From NCBI RefSeq assembly GCF_900177415.1, contig NZ_FXAF01000011.1:186001-250000 (forward strand): 64,000 bases of DNA. Reading direction: 5' to 3'. The stretch is from Xaviernesmea oryzae. GTDB lineage: Bacteria > Pseudomonadota > Alphaproteobacteria > Rhizobiales > Rhizobiaceae. Under the pieces are notes generated by a model. The model ran no database searches, was not told the origin of the DNA, and saw only the letters and a program-made list of their open reading frames with translations. Positions within the stretch are counted from its first letter, which is position 1, and each line of letters begins with the position of its first letter. The position numbers and the translations under genes are program-made. Shown here piece after piece: positions 8,685-17,822 of this stretch.

Positions 8685-10973
8685 ATGACGGAAGGCGACA
8701 CAGCGCCGGTGGCCGAGGGTGAGCCGCCCGTAAGCGAGCCCGCCGTGTCCGTGCAGGACCGGCGCGCGTCCTTCGCGCTCCCCGGCCTTCTGCTCGCCGG
8801 CGGCGCCTTGATCTGCGCGGGCCTCACGCTTTTCGTCCTGCTCGGCCTCACGCCGATTGCGCCGACGACGAACGTCGTGATCGCCTCTGCGGTCGTCAAT
8901 TCTCTTTTCATCATCGGCCTGATGTATCTGATCGGGCGGGAGGTCGTTCGGCTCCTGAGGGCGCGCAACCGCGGCCGCGCGGCGGCCCGCCTGCATGTGC
9001 GCATCGTCGTGCTTTTCTCGATCGTCGCGATCACGCCTGCGGTCCTGGTGGCGATCTTCGCCAGCCTCACGCTGAATGTCGGCCTGGATCGCTGGTTCTC
9101 GCTGCGCACCCAGTCGATCGTGCAGTCCTCGCAGGATGTCGCGCGCGCCTACATGCTTGAAAACGCGAGCTATCTCCAGGGCCAGACGGTGTCGATGGCG
9201 AACGACCTGGAACGGAACCGGCCGATGTTCTATCTCGACCGAACCGGTTTCGTGGAGCTGATGACCCGTCAGGCGAGGGGCCGCGGCATGCTGGGCGCCT
9301 TCCTCGTGCGCGAGGACGGCCAGGCGATGGCGCAGGCCGACATCAAGACCGAGAAACCGCTGCCGGCCATTCCGGAGGATGCGTTGAAGACGGCGGCTGC
9401 CGGCCAGCCGACGCTCATTCCGCCGGGTGTCACCAATCTCGTCGGCGCCGTCATCAAGCTCGACGGGCTTCCGGGCTCCTTCCTCTACACGATCCGCGCC
9501 GTCGATCCGAAGGTCATCGCGGCCATGCATCTCATGGAGGAGAACACCGCCGAGTACCAGGCGATGGAGGCCGGCCGCACATCCCTGCAGATCGCCTTCG
9601 CGGTGCTCTATCTCGGCTTCGCCCTGATCGTCCTGCTCGCGGCGATCTGGACGGCGATCGCCGTCGCCGACCGCATCGTCCGGCCGATCCGCCTGCTGAT
9701 CAGCGCGGCCGACAGCGTCGCGACCGGCAATCTCGCCGTCGTGGTGCCGGTGCGGGCGGCCGATGGCGACGTGGGCAACCTGTCGCGCACCTTCAACAAG
9801 ATGATTTCGGAAATCCGCAGCCAGCGCGACGAGATTCTCGAGGCGAAGGACGAGGTGGACGACCGCCGCCGTTTCATCGAGGCCGTGCTTTCGGGCGTCA
9901 CCGCGGCGGTGATCGGCGTCGAGGAGGACCGCCGCATCACCATCGTCAATCCGTCCGCCGAGGAGTTCCTCGGCGTCCCCGCCGAAAAGCTGATCGGCGA
10001 GAAACTCCAGGATGTCGCGCCCGAGGTCGACCAGGTGCTGACGGAGGCGCGCACGCGCGCCCGCGGCGATTTCCGCAAGCAGGTGAACCTGATGCGCGGC
10101 GGCAAGGAGCGGACGCTGTCGGTCCAGGTCACCCGCGAGGAGCAGCGGGCGGCGCAGGAATCCTACGTCGTCACGCTCGACGACATCACCGATCTCGTCA
10201 TCGCCCAGCGCTCGACCGCCTGGGCGGATGTGGCACGCCGCATCGCCCATGAGATCAAGAACCCGCTGACGCCGATCCAGCTTTCCGCCGAACGCCTGAA
10301 GCGCCGCTACGGCAAGCAGATCGCCGAGGACGACCGTGCCGTCTTCGACCAGTGCACCGATACGATCGTGCGGCAGGTGGGCGATATCGGCCGCATGGTC
10401 GACGAGTTCTCGTCCTTTGCCCGCATGCCGAAACCCACCAAGGAGGAGGCGGATCTGCGCGACATCCTGCGCGACGCGATCTTCCTGCGCGAGATGGGGA
10501 CGCCGCATGTGGAATTCATCCGCGAGCTCGGCGAGGAGCCTCTCAGGGGCATGTTCGATGCGCGCATGCTCGGTCAGGCCTTCGGCAATCTCATCAAGAA
10601 CGCGGTCGAGGCGATCGAGGCGGTGCCGAGCGATCAGGAGCGCGACGGCCGCAAGATCAAGGTGCGCTCGGTCTTCGACGCGGCCCACGATGTCTATGTC
10701 GTCGATGTCGTCGACAACGGCAGCGGTCTGCCGACGGAAAACCGCCACCGCATTCTCGAGCCCTACATGACCATGCGCGAGAAAGGCACGGGGCTCGGGC
10801 TGGCGATCGTCAAGAAGATCATCGAAGAACACGGCGGGCAGCTCGAACTGCACGATGCGCCGGCGGATTTCGATCATGGCAGGGGCGCCATGATCAGGGT
10901 TCTGCTGCCGCATGTGCAGAAGGTGGTGGTGCCCGGAACCGGCAATAACAAGGAACTGGCTTATGGCGTCTGA
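8685..10973 (+). CDS. ntrY: Membrane sensor kinase NtrY
   Basis: Transmembrane histidine kinase partner of NtrX, linked in alphaproteobacteria to nitrogen metabolism, redox sensing and envelope or motility traits. The 762-residue protein has hydrophobic segments near residues 25-50, 62-85 and 108-130, a roughly 170-residue extracytoplasmic sensor region, another membrane segment near 305-325, then HAMP, PAS and a kinase core with H522 in HEIKNPLTPIQL. G-box motifs are DNGSGLP and GTGLGLAI. Its end overlaps the ntrX start by 11 bases. Confidence 0.95.
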   Translation: MTEGDTAPVAEGEPPVSEPAVSVQDRRASFALPGLLLAGGALICAGLTLFVLLGLTPIAPTTNVVIASAVVNSLFIIGLMYLIGREVVRLLRARNRGRAAARLHVRIVVLFSIVAITPAVLVAIFASLTLNVGLDRWFSLRTQSIVQSSQDVARAYMLENASYLQGQTVSMANDLERNRPMFYLDRTGFVELMTRQARGRGMLGAFLVREDGQAMAQADIKTEKPLPAIPEDALKTAAAGQPTLIPPGVTNLVGAVIKLDGLPGSFLYTIRAVDPKVIAAMHLMEENTAEYQAMEAGRTSLQIAFAVLYLGFALIVLLAAIWTAIAVADRIVRPIRLLISAADSVATGNLAVVVPVRAADGDVGNLSRTFNKMISEIRSQRDEILEAKDEVDDRRRFIEAVLSGVTAAVIGVEEDRRITIVNPSAEEFLGVPAEKLIGEKLQDVAPEVDQVLTEARTRARGDFRKQVNLMRGGKERTLSVQVTREEQRAAQESYVVTLDDITDLVIAQRSTAWADVARRIAHEIKNPLTPIQLSAERLKRRYGKQIAEDDRAVFDQCTDTIVRQVGDIGRMVDEFSSFARMPKPTKEEADLRDILRDAIFLREMGTPHVEFIRELGEEPLRGMFDARMLGQAFGNLIKNAVEAIEAVPSDQERDGRKIKVRSVFDAAHDVYVVDVVDNGSGLPTENRHRILEPYMTMREKGTGLGLAIVKKIIEEHGGQLELHDAPADFDHGRGAMIRVLLPHVQKVVVPGTGNNKELAYGV

Positions 10974-12327
10974 TATTCTGGTCGTGGATGACGAGGCGGA
11001 TATCCGCGAGATCGTTTCGGGTATTCTGTCCGATGAAGGGCACGAGACCCGCACCGCGCATGACAGCGACAGCGCGCTTGCGGCGATTTCCGACCGCGTG
11101 CCGCGGCTCGTCTTTCTGGATATCTGGATGCAGGGTTCGAAGCTCGACGGCCTGGCGCTGCTCGACGAGATCAAGAGCCGGCATCCCGATCTGCCGGTGG
11201 TGATGATCTCCGGCCACGGCAATATCGAGACGGCCGTTTCCGCCATCAAGCGCGGCGCCTTCGATTTCATCGAAAAGCCCTTCAAGGCCGACCGGCTGAT
11301 CCTGATCGCCGAGCGGGCGCTCGAAAACTCCAAGCTGAAGCGCGAGGTGACCGAGCTCAAGAAGCGCGCCGGCGATGCCGCCGAACTGGTCGGCACCTCC
11401 GTCGCGGTCTCGCAGCTCCGCCAGAACATCGAGAAGGTGGCGCCGACCAACAGCCGCATCATGATCCTCGGCCCTTCCGGTTCCGGCAAGGAACTCGTGG
11501 CGCGCATGATCCACAAGAAGTCGGCCCGTTCCGGCGGGCCGTTCGTGGCGCTCAATGCCGCGACGATCACCCCGGATCGCATGGAGGTTGCGCTGTTCGG
11601 CACCGAAGGCGGTCCCGGCCAGCAGCGCAAGATCGGCGCGCTGGAAGAGGCCCATCGCGGCATTCTCTATCTGGACGAAGTCGGCGAGATGCCGCGCGAG
11701 ACGCAGAACAAGATCCTGCGGGTGCTGGTCGACCAGCAGTTCGAGCGCGTCGGCGGCTCGAAGCGCGTCAAGGTGGACGTCCGCATCATCTCGTCCACCG
11801 CCTACAACCTGGAAAGCCTGATTTCCGAAGGTTCGTTCCGCGAGGATCTCTACCATCGCCTGGCGGTAGTGCCGGTCAAGGTGCCGGCGCTCGCCGAGCG
11901 CCGCGAGGATATTCCCTTCCTCATCGACATGTTCATGCGGCAGATTTCCGAACAGGCCGGCATCCGTCCGCGCAGGATCGGCGAGGATGCCATGGCGGTC
12001 CTGCAGGCGCATGACTGGCCGGGCAACATCCGCCAGCTCCGCAACAATATCGAGCGGCTGATGATCCTTGCCCGTTCCGACGGCCCGGAAGCGCCGATCT
12101 CCGCCGACATGCTGCCGACCGATCTCGGCGACATGCTGCCGAAGGTCTCCTCCAAGGGCGACTACCACATCATGACGCTGCCGCTGCGTGAAGCGCGCGA
12201 AATGTTCGAGCGCGATTACCTGATTGCCCAGATCAACCGTTTCGGCGGGAACATCTCCCGCACGGCGGAATTCGTCGGCATGGAGCGTTCGGCGCTGCAC
12301 CGCAAGCTCAAGTCGCTCGGCGTCTGA
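10963..12327 (+). CDS. ntrX: Response regulator NtrX
   Basis: Partner regulator of NtrY, 454 residues. The receiver domain has D53 (LVFLDIWMQG). The AAA+ domain has Walker A GPSGSGKE (about 170-177) and YLDEVGEMP Walker B, but the GAFTGA loop seen in NtrC is replaced by a short stretch reading TEGGPGQQRKIG. It is therefore not expected to activate sigma-54 RNA polymerase in the usual way. A Fis-type helix-turn-helix lies at the C-terminus (NISRTAEFVGMERSALHRKL). The start at 10963 (MASDILVVDDE) matches the family; the longer frame from 10912 is unlikely. Confidence 0.95.
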   Translation: MASDILVVDDEADIREIVSGILSDEGHETRTAHDSDSALAAISDRVPRLVFLDIWMQGSKLDGLALLDEIKSRHPDLPVVMISGHGNIETAVSAIKRGAFDFIEKPFKADRLILIAERALENSKLKREVTELKKRAGDAAELVGTSVAVSQLRQNIEKVAPTNSRIMILGPSGSGKELVARMIHKKSARSGGPFVALNAATITPDRMEVALFGTEGGPGQQRKIGALEEAHRGILYLDEVGEMPRETQNKILRVLVDQQFERVGGSKRVKVDVRIISSTAYNLESLISEGSFREDLYHRLAVVPVKVPALAERREDIPFLIDMFMRQISEQAGIRPRRIGEDAMAVLQAHDWPGNIRQLRNNIERLMILARSDGPEAPISADMLPTDLGDMLPKVSSKGDYHIMTLPLREAREMFERDYLIAQINRFGGNISRTAEFVGMERSALHRKLKSLGV

Positions 12328-12362
12328 TCGGAAGTCTCCTTGAAATCCATGAAAGCTGATCG

Positions 12363-13739
12363 ATGAAAGTCATCATTTGCGGCGCGGGGCAGGTAGGCTA
12401 CGGCATCGCCGAACGGCTGTCGCAGGAGGACAACGACGTCTCCGTCATCGACACCTCCGCCACGCTGATCGCTGCGATCACCGAGACCCTCGACGTGAAG
12501 GGCTATGTCGGCCACGGCGCCCATCCCGACGTGCTGGAAAAGGCCGGCGCCGAAGACGCCGACATGATCATCGCCGTGACGCTCTACGACGAGGTCAATA
12601 TCGTCGCCTGCGAAGTGGCGCATGCGCTCTTCTCGGTGCCGACCAAGATCGCCCGCATCCGCGCCCAGAGCTATCTGAAGCCGGAATATGCCGATCTCTT
12701 CAGCCGCCAGAACATGTCGATCGACGTGACCATCTCTCCCGAGGTGGAGGTCGGCAAGATGGTGCTTCGGCGCATCTCCTTTCCCGGCGCCATGGACGTC
12801 GTGCGTTTCGCGGACGACAACATCGCCATGGTGGCGATCGAATGCATGGAGGATTGCCCGGTCGTCGCAACCCCGCTGCATCAGCTCTCCGATCTCTTCC
12901 CGGATCTCCGGGCGACGGTGGTGGGTATCGTCAGGGGCGGCCGGCTCACCGTCGCCCGCTCCGCCGATCAGCTCGAAGTCGGCGATCTCGCCTATGTCAT
13001 CTGCCAATGCGACCATATCCGCCGCACGCTCGGCCTGTTCGGGCATGAGGAGGAGGAGGCGCGCCGCATCATCATCGCCGGCGGCGGCAATATCGGTTAC
13101 TACGTCGCCCGCACGATCGAGGAGCATCAGCCGAGGATGCGGCTGAAGATCATCGAGAGCGACCGTGAAAAGGCCCTGGCGATATCGGAAAAGCTCCGCA
13201 ACACCATCGTGCTGCACGGTTCGGCGCTCGACCAGCATATCCTCAACCAGGCGGATATCCAGGATACCGACCTGATGGTGACGCTGACCAATAGCGACCA
13301 GATCAACATCCTGGGCGCGGTGCTTGGAAAATCCCTCGGCTGCAAGTCGAACCTCGTGCTGATCAATTCCACCTCGCTTCATCAGATCACCGATTCGGTC
13401 GGCATCGACGCGCAGATCAATCCGCGGGCGGTCACCATTTCCCGCGTGCTGCAGCACGTCCGCAAGGGCCGCATCCGCTCCGTCTATGCCGTCCAGCACG
13501 GCGCGGCGGAGGTGATCGAGGCGGAAGCGCTCGAAACCTCGCCGCTGGTCGGCCGGCCGTTCCGCGAACTCGAGCTTCCGGACGGCATCCGCATCGGCGC
13601 CATCTATCGCGGCGACACGGTCATCCGCCCAAGCGGCGATACGAAGATCAAGGCGCGAGACCGGGTCGTGCTCTTCGCCACCGCCGAGGCGGTCCGCGAC
13701 GTGGAGCAGCTCTTCCGCGTATCCATCCAGTATTTCTGA
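12363..13739 (+). CDS. trkA: Trk potassium uptake protein TrkA
   Basis: Peripheral NAD(H)-binding gating subunit of Trk/Ktr potassium channels on the cytoplasmic face of the membrane. The 458 residues form two RCK units. The first Rossmann motif is CGAGQVGYGIAERL at the very N-terminus and the second is AGGGNIGYYVARTI near residue 240; each is followed by a TrkA-C segment. No TrkH/TrkG partner is in the window. Its position after ntrX is conserved in alphaproteobacteria and suggests co-expression with ntrYX. Confidence 0.95.
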   Translation: MKVIICGAGQVGYGIAERLSQEDNDVSVIDTSATLIAAITETLDVKGYVGHGAHPDVLEKAGAEDADMIIAVTLYDEVNIVACEVAHALFSVPTKIARIRAQSYLKPEYADLFSRQNMSIDVTISPEVEVGKMVLRRISFPGAMDVVRFADDNIAMVAIECMEDCPVVATPLHQLSDLFPDLRATVVGIVRGGRLTVARSADQLEVGDLAYVICQCDHIRRTLGLFGHEEEEARRIIIAGGGNIGYYVARTIEEHQPRMRLKIIESDREKALAISEKLRNTIVLHGSALDQHILNQADIQDTDLMVTLTNSDQINILGAVLGKSLGCKSNLVLINSTSLHQITDSVGIDAQINPRAVTISRVLQHVRKGRIRSVYAVQHGAAEVIEAEALETSPLVGRPFRELELPDGIRIGAIYRGDTVIRPSGDTKIKARDRVVLFATAEAVRDVEQLFRVSIQYF

Positions 13740-13755
13740 GGTCAGGGGACATTCG

Positions 13756-14619
13756 ATGTCGAGAATCGCCTATGTGAACGGACAATATGTCCGCCATTCC
13801 GAAGCCGCCGTGCATGTGGAGGACCGGGGCTTCCAGTTCGCCGACGGCGTCTACGAGGTCTGCGAGGTGCGCCACGGTTTCATCGTCGACCTGACGCGGC
13901 ATCTCGACCGTCTCGAACGCTCGCTCCGCGAATTGAAGATGGCGTCTCCCATGGGCCGAGCGGCGCTCACCTTCGTCATCCGCGAAGTGCTCCGCCGCAA
14001 CCGCGTGCGGAACGGCATCTTCTATCTGCAGGTGACGCGCGGTGCGGCCCGCCGCGACCATTACTTCCCCTCCGACGATACGCCGCCGACGCTGACGATT
14101 ACCGCGAAGAGCACCGACCCGTCCGTCGCCGCCAGGAAATATGCCAACGGCATCAAGGTCATCACCGTGCCGGAGAATCGCTGGGACCGGGTCGACATCA
14201 AGACCGTCGGCCTCCTGCCGAACGTGCTCGCCAAGCAGCAGGCGAAGGAGGCGGGCGCCCAGGACGCGATCTTCGTCGACCGGAACGGCATCGTCATGGA
14301 AGGCGCTTCCTCCAACGTCTGGATCGTCACGCCGGAAGGCGAGCTGGTCACCCGGCCGGCCGAGCATGGGATTCTCCGGGGAATCACCCGCACGACGCTG
14401 ATCGACGTGGCGGAAAAGCTCGGCCTGAAGGTCGTCGAGCGCGAATTCGGGACGGAAGAGATGATGGCGGCCCGCGAGGTCTTTTTCACCTCGGCCACCG
14501 GCATATGCGTGCCGATCGTCGAAATCGACGGAAAACCCGTCGCCAACGGCCATCCGGGCACCACCTCGGCGGGCATTCGTGACACCTTTTTCGACATTGC
14601 GGAAAAGACGGCGATTTGA
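13756..14619 (+). CDS. D-amino-acid aminotransferase (fold type IV)
   Basis: PLP enzyme of the class IV aminotransferase family, 287 residues. The N-terminus (AYVNGQYVRHSEAAVHVEDR) and the segment IKTVGLLPNVLAKQQAKEAG, which carries the probable PLP lysine, match D-alanine/D-amino-acid transaminases (Dat). EGASSNVWIV is the conserved PLP phosphate-binding stretch. It would interconvert D-alanine and 2-oxoglutarate with pyruvate and D-glutamate, supplying D-glutamate for peptidoglycan. Branched-chain transaminase activity cannot be excluded. It follows trkA after 16 bases, so it probably belongs to the same transcript. Confidence 0.88.
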   Translation: MSRIAYVNGQYVRHSEAAVHVEDRGFQFADGVYEVCEVRHGFIVDLTRHLDRLERSLRELKMASPMGRAALTFVIREVLRRNRVRNGIFYLQVTRGAARRDHYFPSDDTPPTLTITAKSTDPSVAARKYANGIKVITVPENRWDRVDIKTVGLLPNVLAKQQAKEAGAQDAIFVDRNGIVMEGASSNVWIVTPEGELVTRPAEHGILRGITRTTLIDVAEKLGLKVVEREFGTEEMMAAREVFFTSATGICVPIVEIDGKPVANGHPGTTSAGIRDTFFDIAEKTAI

Positions 14620-14726
14620 TAACCAGACGTAAGGGGAAGGGAAGCACGAGGGCGTTTCCCGGTCGTCTCATGAAAGCTTGATCATCTCCCGGCACGTTGG
14701 CCGGCAAAAAAGAAAGAAGCGGCGCT

Positions 14727-14969
14727 ATGGCGGAACGTTCTCAGAACCTGCAGGATTTATTTCTCAACACCGTTCGCAAGCAGAAGATTTCCCTGACGAT
14801 ATTCCTCATCAACGGGGTCAAGCTGACGGGCGTCGTCACCTCTTTCGACAACTTCTGCGTCCTTCTTCGTCGTGACGGCCACTCCCAGCTCGTGTATAAG
14901 CACGCGATCTCGACCATCATGCCGGGCCAGCCCATGCAGATGTTCGAAAGCGAAGAGAACGCCGCTTAA
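14727..14969 (+). CDS. hfq: RNA chaperone Hfq
   Basis: Hexameric Sm-like protein that pairs small RNAs with mRNAs. At 80 residues it has the short alphaproteobacterial form. Sm1 is LTIFLINGVKLTGVVTSFDNF and Sm2 contains the diagnostic YKHAIS. I chose the ATG at 14727 (MAERSQNLQDLFLN), which agrees with the family start; the frame from 14697 adds ten basic residues. The downstream hflX reading frame continues in the same frame directly after the hfq stop codon at 14967, as in the classical hfq-hflX operon. Confidence 0.98.
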   Translation: MAERSQNLQDLFLNTVRKQKISLTIFLINGVKLTGVVTSFDNFCVLLRRDGHSQLVYKHAISTIMPGQPMQMFESEENAA

Positions 14970-15044
14970 GGACGAGAGCAGATTTCAAACCGCGACACCT
15001 CGAACGAATCCCTTGTCCCGGAAGCCGACAAGCGCCGGGACGAT

Positions 15045-16397
15045 ATGCGCGCGGCCGTCGTCGTGCCGGTCCTGAAGCAGGCCAGGCCCAAAGGGGGGCA
15101 TAGGGCGGGGCAGGGCGAATCGCCCGCTTTGCCTGCGCCGCAACGCTCCAACGAAGCGCGCCTCGAAGAGGCGGTAGGCCTTGCCAAGGCGATCGACCTG
15201 ACGATCGTCGAGGGCCTCATCGTGCCCGTCGGCCAGCCGCGCCCCGCGACCCTGATCGGCACGGGCAAGATCGAGGAGATCAAGGCGCTGCTCGACGAGA
15301 AGGATGCCGGCCTCGTCATCGTCGATCATCCTTTGACCCCGGTGCAGCAGCGCAATCTCGAAAAGGAATGGAACGCCAAGGTCATCGACCGGACGGGCCT
15401 CATCCTCGAAATCTTCGGCCGCCGTGCCTCCACCAAGGAGGGCACGCTGCAGGTCGATCTCGCGCACCTGAACTACCAGAAGGGCCGGCTGGTCCGAAGC
15501 TGGACCCACCTCGAGCGCCAGCGCGGCGGCGCGGGCTTCATGGGCGGCCCGGGCGAAACCCAGATCGAAGCCGACCGCCGGCTCCTGCAGGAGCGCATCG
15601 TCCGGCTGGAGCGCGAGCTCGAACAGGTGGTGCGCACCCGCCAGCTTCACCGCGCCAAGCGCCGCAAGGTGCCGCATCCGATCGTCGCGCTGGTGGGGTA
15701 TACCAACGCCGGCAAGTCGACGCTCTTCAACCGCATCACCGGGGCGGGGGTGCTGGCCGAGGACATGCTCTTCGCGACGCTGGACCCGACGCTGCGCCGC
15801 ATGAAGCTGCCGCATGGCCGCACGGTCATCCTGTCGGATACGGTCGGCTTCATCTCCGACCTGCCGACCCATCTCGTCGCCGCCTTCCGCGCCACGCTGG
15901 AAGAGGTGTTGGAGGCGGACCTGATCCTGCATGTGCGCGACATGTCCGATCCGGACAACGCGGCGCAGGCCAACGACGTCTTGCGCATCCTCGCCGATCT
16001 CGGCATCGGCGAGAAGGAAGGTGCCGAGCGCATCATCGAGGTCTGGAACAAGATCGACCGGCTCGATGCCGAAGCCCATGACGCCATGGCCGAACGCGCC
16101 GCCGGCCGCGAGAACGTCATGGCTGTCTCGGCGATGACCGGCGAGGGCATCGATGTCCTCATGGACGAGGTCGCGAAACGCCTTTCCGGCGTTCTCACCG
16201 AAACCACGATCACCATTCCGCCGGACAAGCTGGCGCTGGTTTCCTGGGTCTACGGCAATGCCGTGGTGGACGAGCGGAAGGACAACGAGGACGGCTCGGT
16301 GACGCTCGACGTGCGCCTGACCGAACGCCAGGCCGCCGAACTGGAACGCCGGCTCGGCAACGGCCCGAAGCCGGTCAAGGAAGACTGGGAGCGGTAG
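15045..16397 (+). CDS. hflX: Ribosome-associated GTPase HflX
   Basis: GTPase that binds the 50S subunit and can split stalled or heat-damaged ribosomes. An N-terminal HflX domain includes RGGAGFMGGPGETQIE. The G domain has G1 GYTNAGKST (about 218-226 from this ATG), SDTVGFISDLP as G3 and NKID as G4. From the ATG at 15045 the protein is 450 residues. The reading frame stays open for 21 codons upstream to an ATT at 14982 that sits 8 bases after AAGGA, so the true start may be that non-canonical codon (471 residues). Confidence 0.93.
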   Translation: MRAAVVVPVLKQARPKGGHRAGQGESPALPAPQRSNEARLEEAVGLAKAIDLTIVEGLIVPVGQPRPATLIGTGKIEEIKALLDEKDAGLVIVDHPLTPVQQRNLEKEWNAKVIDRTGLILEIFGRRASTKEGTLQVDLAHLNYQKGRLVRSWTHLERQRGGAGFMGGPGETQIEADRRLLQERIVRLERELEQVVRTRQLHRAKRRKVPHPIVALVGYTNAGKSTLFNRITGAGVLAEDMLFATLDPTLRRMKLPHGRTVILSDTVGFISDLPTHLVAAFRATLEEVLEADLILHVRDMSDPDNAAQANDVLRILADLGIGEKEGAERIIEVWNKIDRLDAEAHDAMAERAAGRENVMAVSAMTGEGIDVLMDEVAKRLSGVLTETTITIPPDKLALVSWVYGNAVVDERKDNEDGSVTLDVRLTERQAAELERRLGNGPKPVKEDWER

Positions 16398-16405
16398 GAT
16401 TCTGC

Positions 16406-16581
16406 CCCCTCACCAGCAAAATCTACGACTTGGCTTTGCTAAGATCGTGATTTTGTAACCTCTCCCACAAGGGGAGAGGCAGAACGCCGAGAGTGCGGCG
16501 CCGGTATCTCTCCCTTTATGGGAGAGAAAGCGATTTCAACATCTTAGCTTCAGCTAAGTGTTGGAAATCGCAAGTGAGGGG
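16406..16581. repeat. Intergenic palindromic mosaic element
   Basis: Outer arms CCCCTCAC (16406-16413) and GTGAGGGG (16574-16581) enclose two inner hairpins: CCTCTCCC-acaa-GGGGAGAGG near 16460 and TCTCTCCC-tttat-GGGAGAGA near 16508. This is the architecture of rhizobial intergenic mosaic repeats. It fills half of the gap between hflX and the acyltransferase gene and contains no gene. Confidence 0.7.
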
Positions 16582-16710
16582 ATTATCCGTTCCTGTTTCG
16601 CAACGTCCCCATTGAGCAGAGAAAATAACCCCGGGAGGGAACGCACAACGGCAGCCTTGTCGTGTGCAGCGCCATCATGTTGCCGGTTTTTTGCAGTGCA
16701 AAATGATCCG

Positions 16711-16739
16711 TTGACGACGGCCGGGAATTTTGCAGTATC
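16711..16739 (+). promoter_or_regulatory. Candidate promoter of the acyltransferase gene
   Basis: TTGACG (16711-16716) and AGTATC (16734-16739) are separated by exactly 17 bases, giving a fair housekeeping promoter that would start transcription about 10-20 bases before the ATG. The leader would be very short. Confidence 0.4.
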
Positions 16740-16757
16740 GTTGCGGGGCCGGCAGGA

Positions 16758-17789
16758 ATGGTTTTCGTAATGATGCAAAATCAGCCGCGCGAAGAAACCG
16801 GAACGCATCTGGCCTATCTGGATGGTTGGCGCGGCATCGCCGTTATCTTCGTAATTCTCGGCCATTTCTGGCTGGACGACATAAAGCCCGGCGTCAGCAC
16901 GTTCGGGGTCGACCTGTTTTTCGTCCTGTCGGGCCGGTTGATGTCGGAAATCCTGTTCGTCAAGCGGGCGGAATTGCCCACCTTCTTCTTCAGGCGCTTT
17001 TCGCGAATCTACCCCGCTCTCCTCGCGTTTGTTGTCATCACCACGCTTTTCTTCCAGGGGACGGAGCTGTCGCACGGCCCCGTGGCGGCGTTGCTTGCTT
17101 TGACGTTCACGATCAACTACGCCATGGTCTATACCCATCCCGTGGCTTTGTTCGATCACCTCTGGTCGCTCTGCGTCGAGGAGCACGCCTATATTCTCCT
17201 GGCGGGCATCGCGTTCCTGTCCCGCCGCAGGCTGTTGCCGGTGGGCGCCGTGATAGTCGCGCTTGGCCTTGCCGCGATGCTGAACGGCATCGTCCGCACC
17301 GAGCTCGGCGCAAGCGTCCTGTATACCCATTGGCGCAGCGACGTCTCCGTCGCAGGGATATTCCTCGCCGGCGGTCTTTGGCTGTTCCTCCGCCGGCGCC
17401 AGGCCCCGTGGTGGCTTTCCCCGGCGGCGCTGCTGGTCGCGGTCGTGGCGAAAGGGCTGCCCGATCACACCCTCTCCTTCGGTCTGTCGACGACCATGCT
17501 CGCGCTTTCCATCACCACGATCGACCACGCGACGCCCGTGTTCCGGAAGATCCTGTCGACCCGGATGCTGACCTATGCGGGGCTGTGGTCCTATTCGCTC
17601 TATTTGTGGCAGCAGCCCTTCTACAAGCTTTACCGGGCCGAAACGGCTCCGACCGCTCTGTTGATCCTCGCTGCCCTGCTGGCCGCGTTGGCGAGCTTCT
17701 ATCTCGTCGAGAAACCCGCCAGAAGGACGCTCAATCGTTTCTTCCAGAACCATCTGGCGAAACGCGTCACCAGAGAGCGGACCGTATAG
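16758..17789 (+). CDS. Acyltransferase 3 (OafA/YrhL family) membrane protein
   Basis: Integral membrane O-acyltransferase, 343 residues, about ten hydrophobic segments. Family landmarks are LDGWRGIAV (about 21-29), the conserved histidine in ILGHFWLD (H36) and GVDLFFVLSG (about 50-59). It lacks the C-terminal SGNH domain found in longer members. Relatives acetylate or acylate exopolysaccharide, lipopolysaccharide O-antigen or Nod factor; the substrate here is unknown. It is a single gene with its own putative promoter, convergent with mazG. A second in-frame ATG pair at 16770 and 16773 has better spacing to AGGA and may be the true start. Confidence 0.85.
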   Translation: MVFVMMQNQPREETGTHLAYLDGWRGIAVIFVILGHFWLDDIKPGVSTFGVDLFFVLSGRLMSEILFVKRAELPTFFFRRFSRIYPALLAFVVITTLFFQGTELSHGPVAALLALTFTINYAMVYTHPVALFDHLWSLCVEEHAYILLAGIAFLSRRRLLPVGAVIVALGLAAMLNGIVRTELGASVLYTHWRSDVSVAGIFLAGGLWLFLRRRQAPWWLSPAALLVAVVAKGLPDHTLSFGLSTTMLALSITTIDHATPVFRKILSTRMLTYAGLWSYSLYLWQQPFYKLYRAETAPTALLILAALLAALASFYLVEKPARRTLNRFFQNHLAKRVTRERTV

Positions 17790-17822
17790 GCCTTTCCGTC
17801 CCCACGGCCCGGACGTTGTGGC

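Noticed and set aside
8538..11663. A 1041-residue minus-strand reading frame opposite ntrY and ntrX
   Set aside because: It is the antisense shadow of two unmistakable genes; high GC and codon bias keep it open. It has no family features and no ribosome-binding site.
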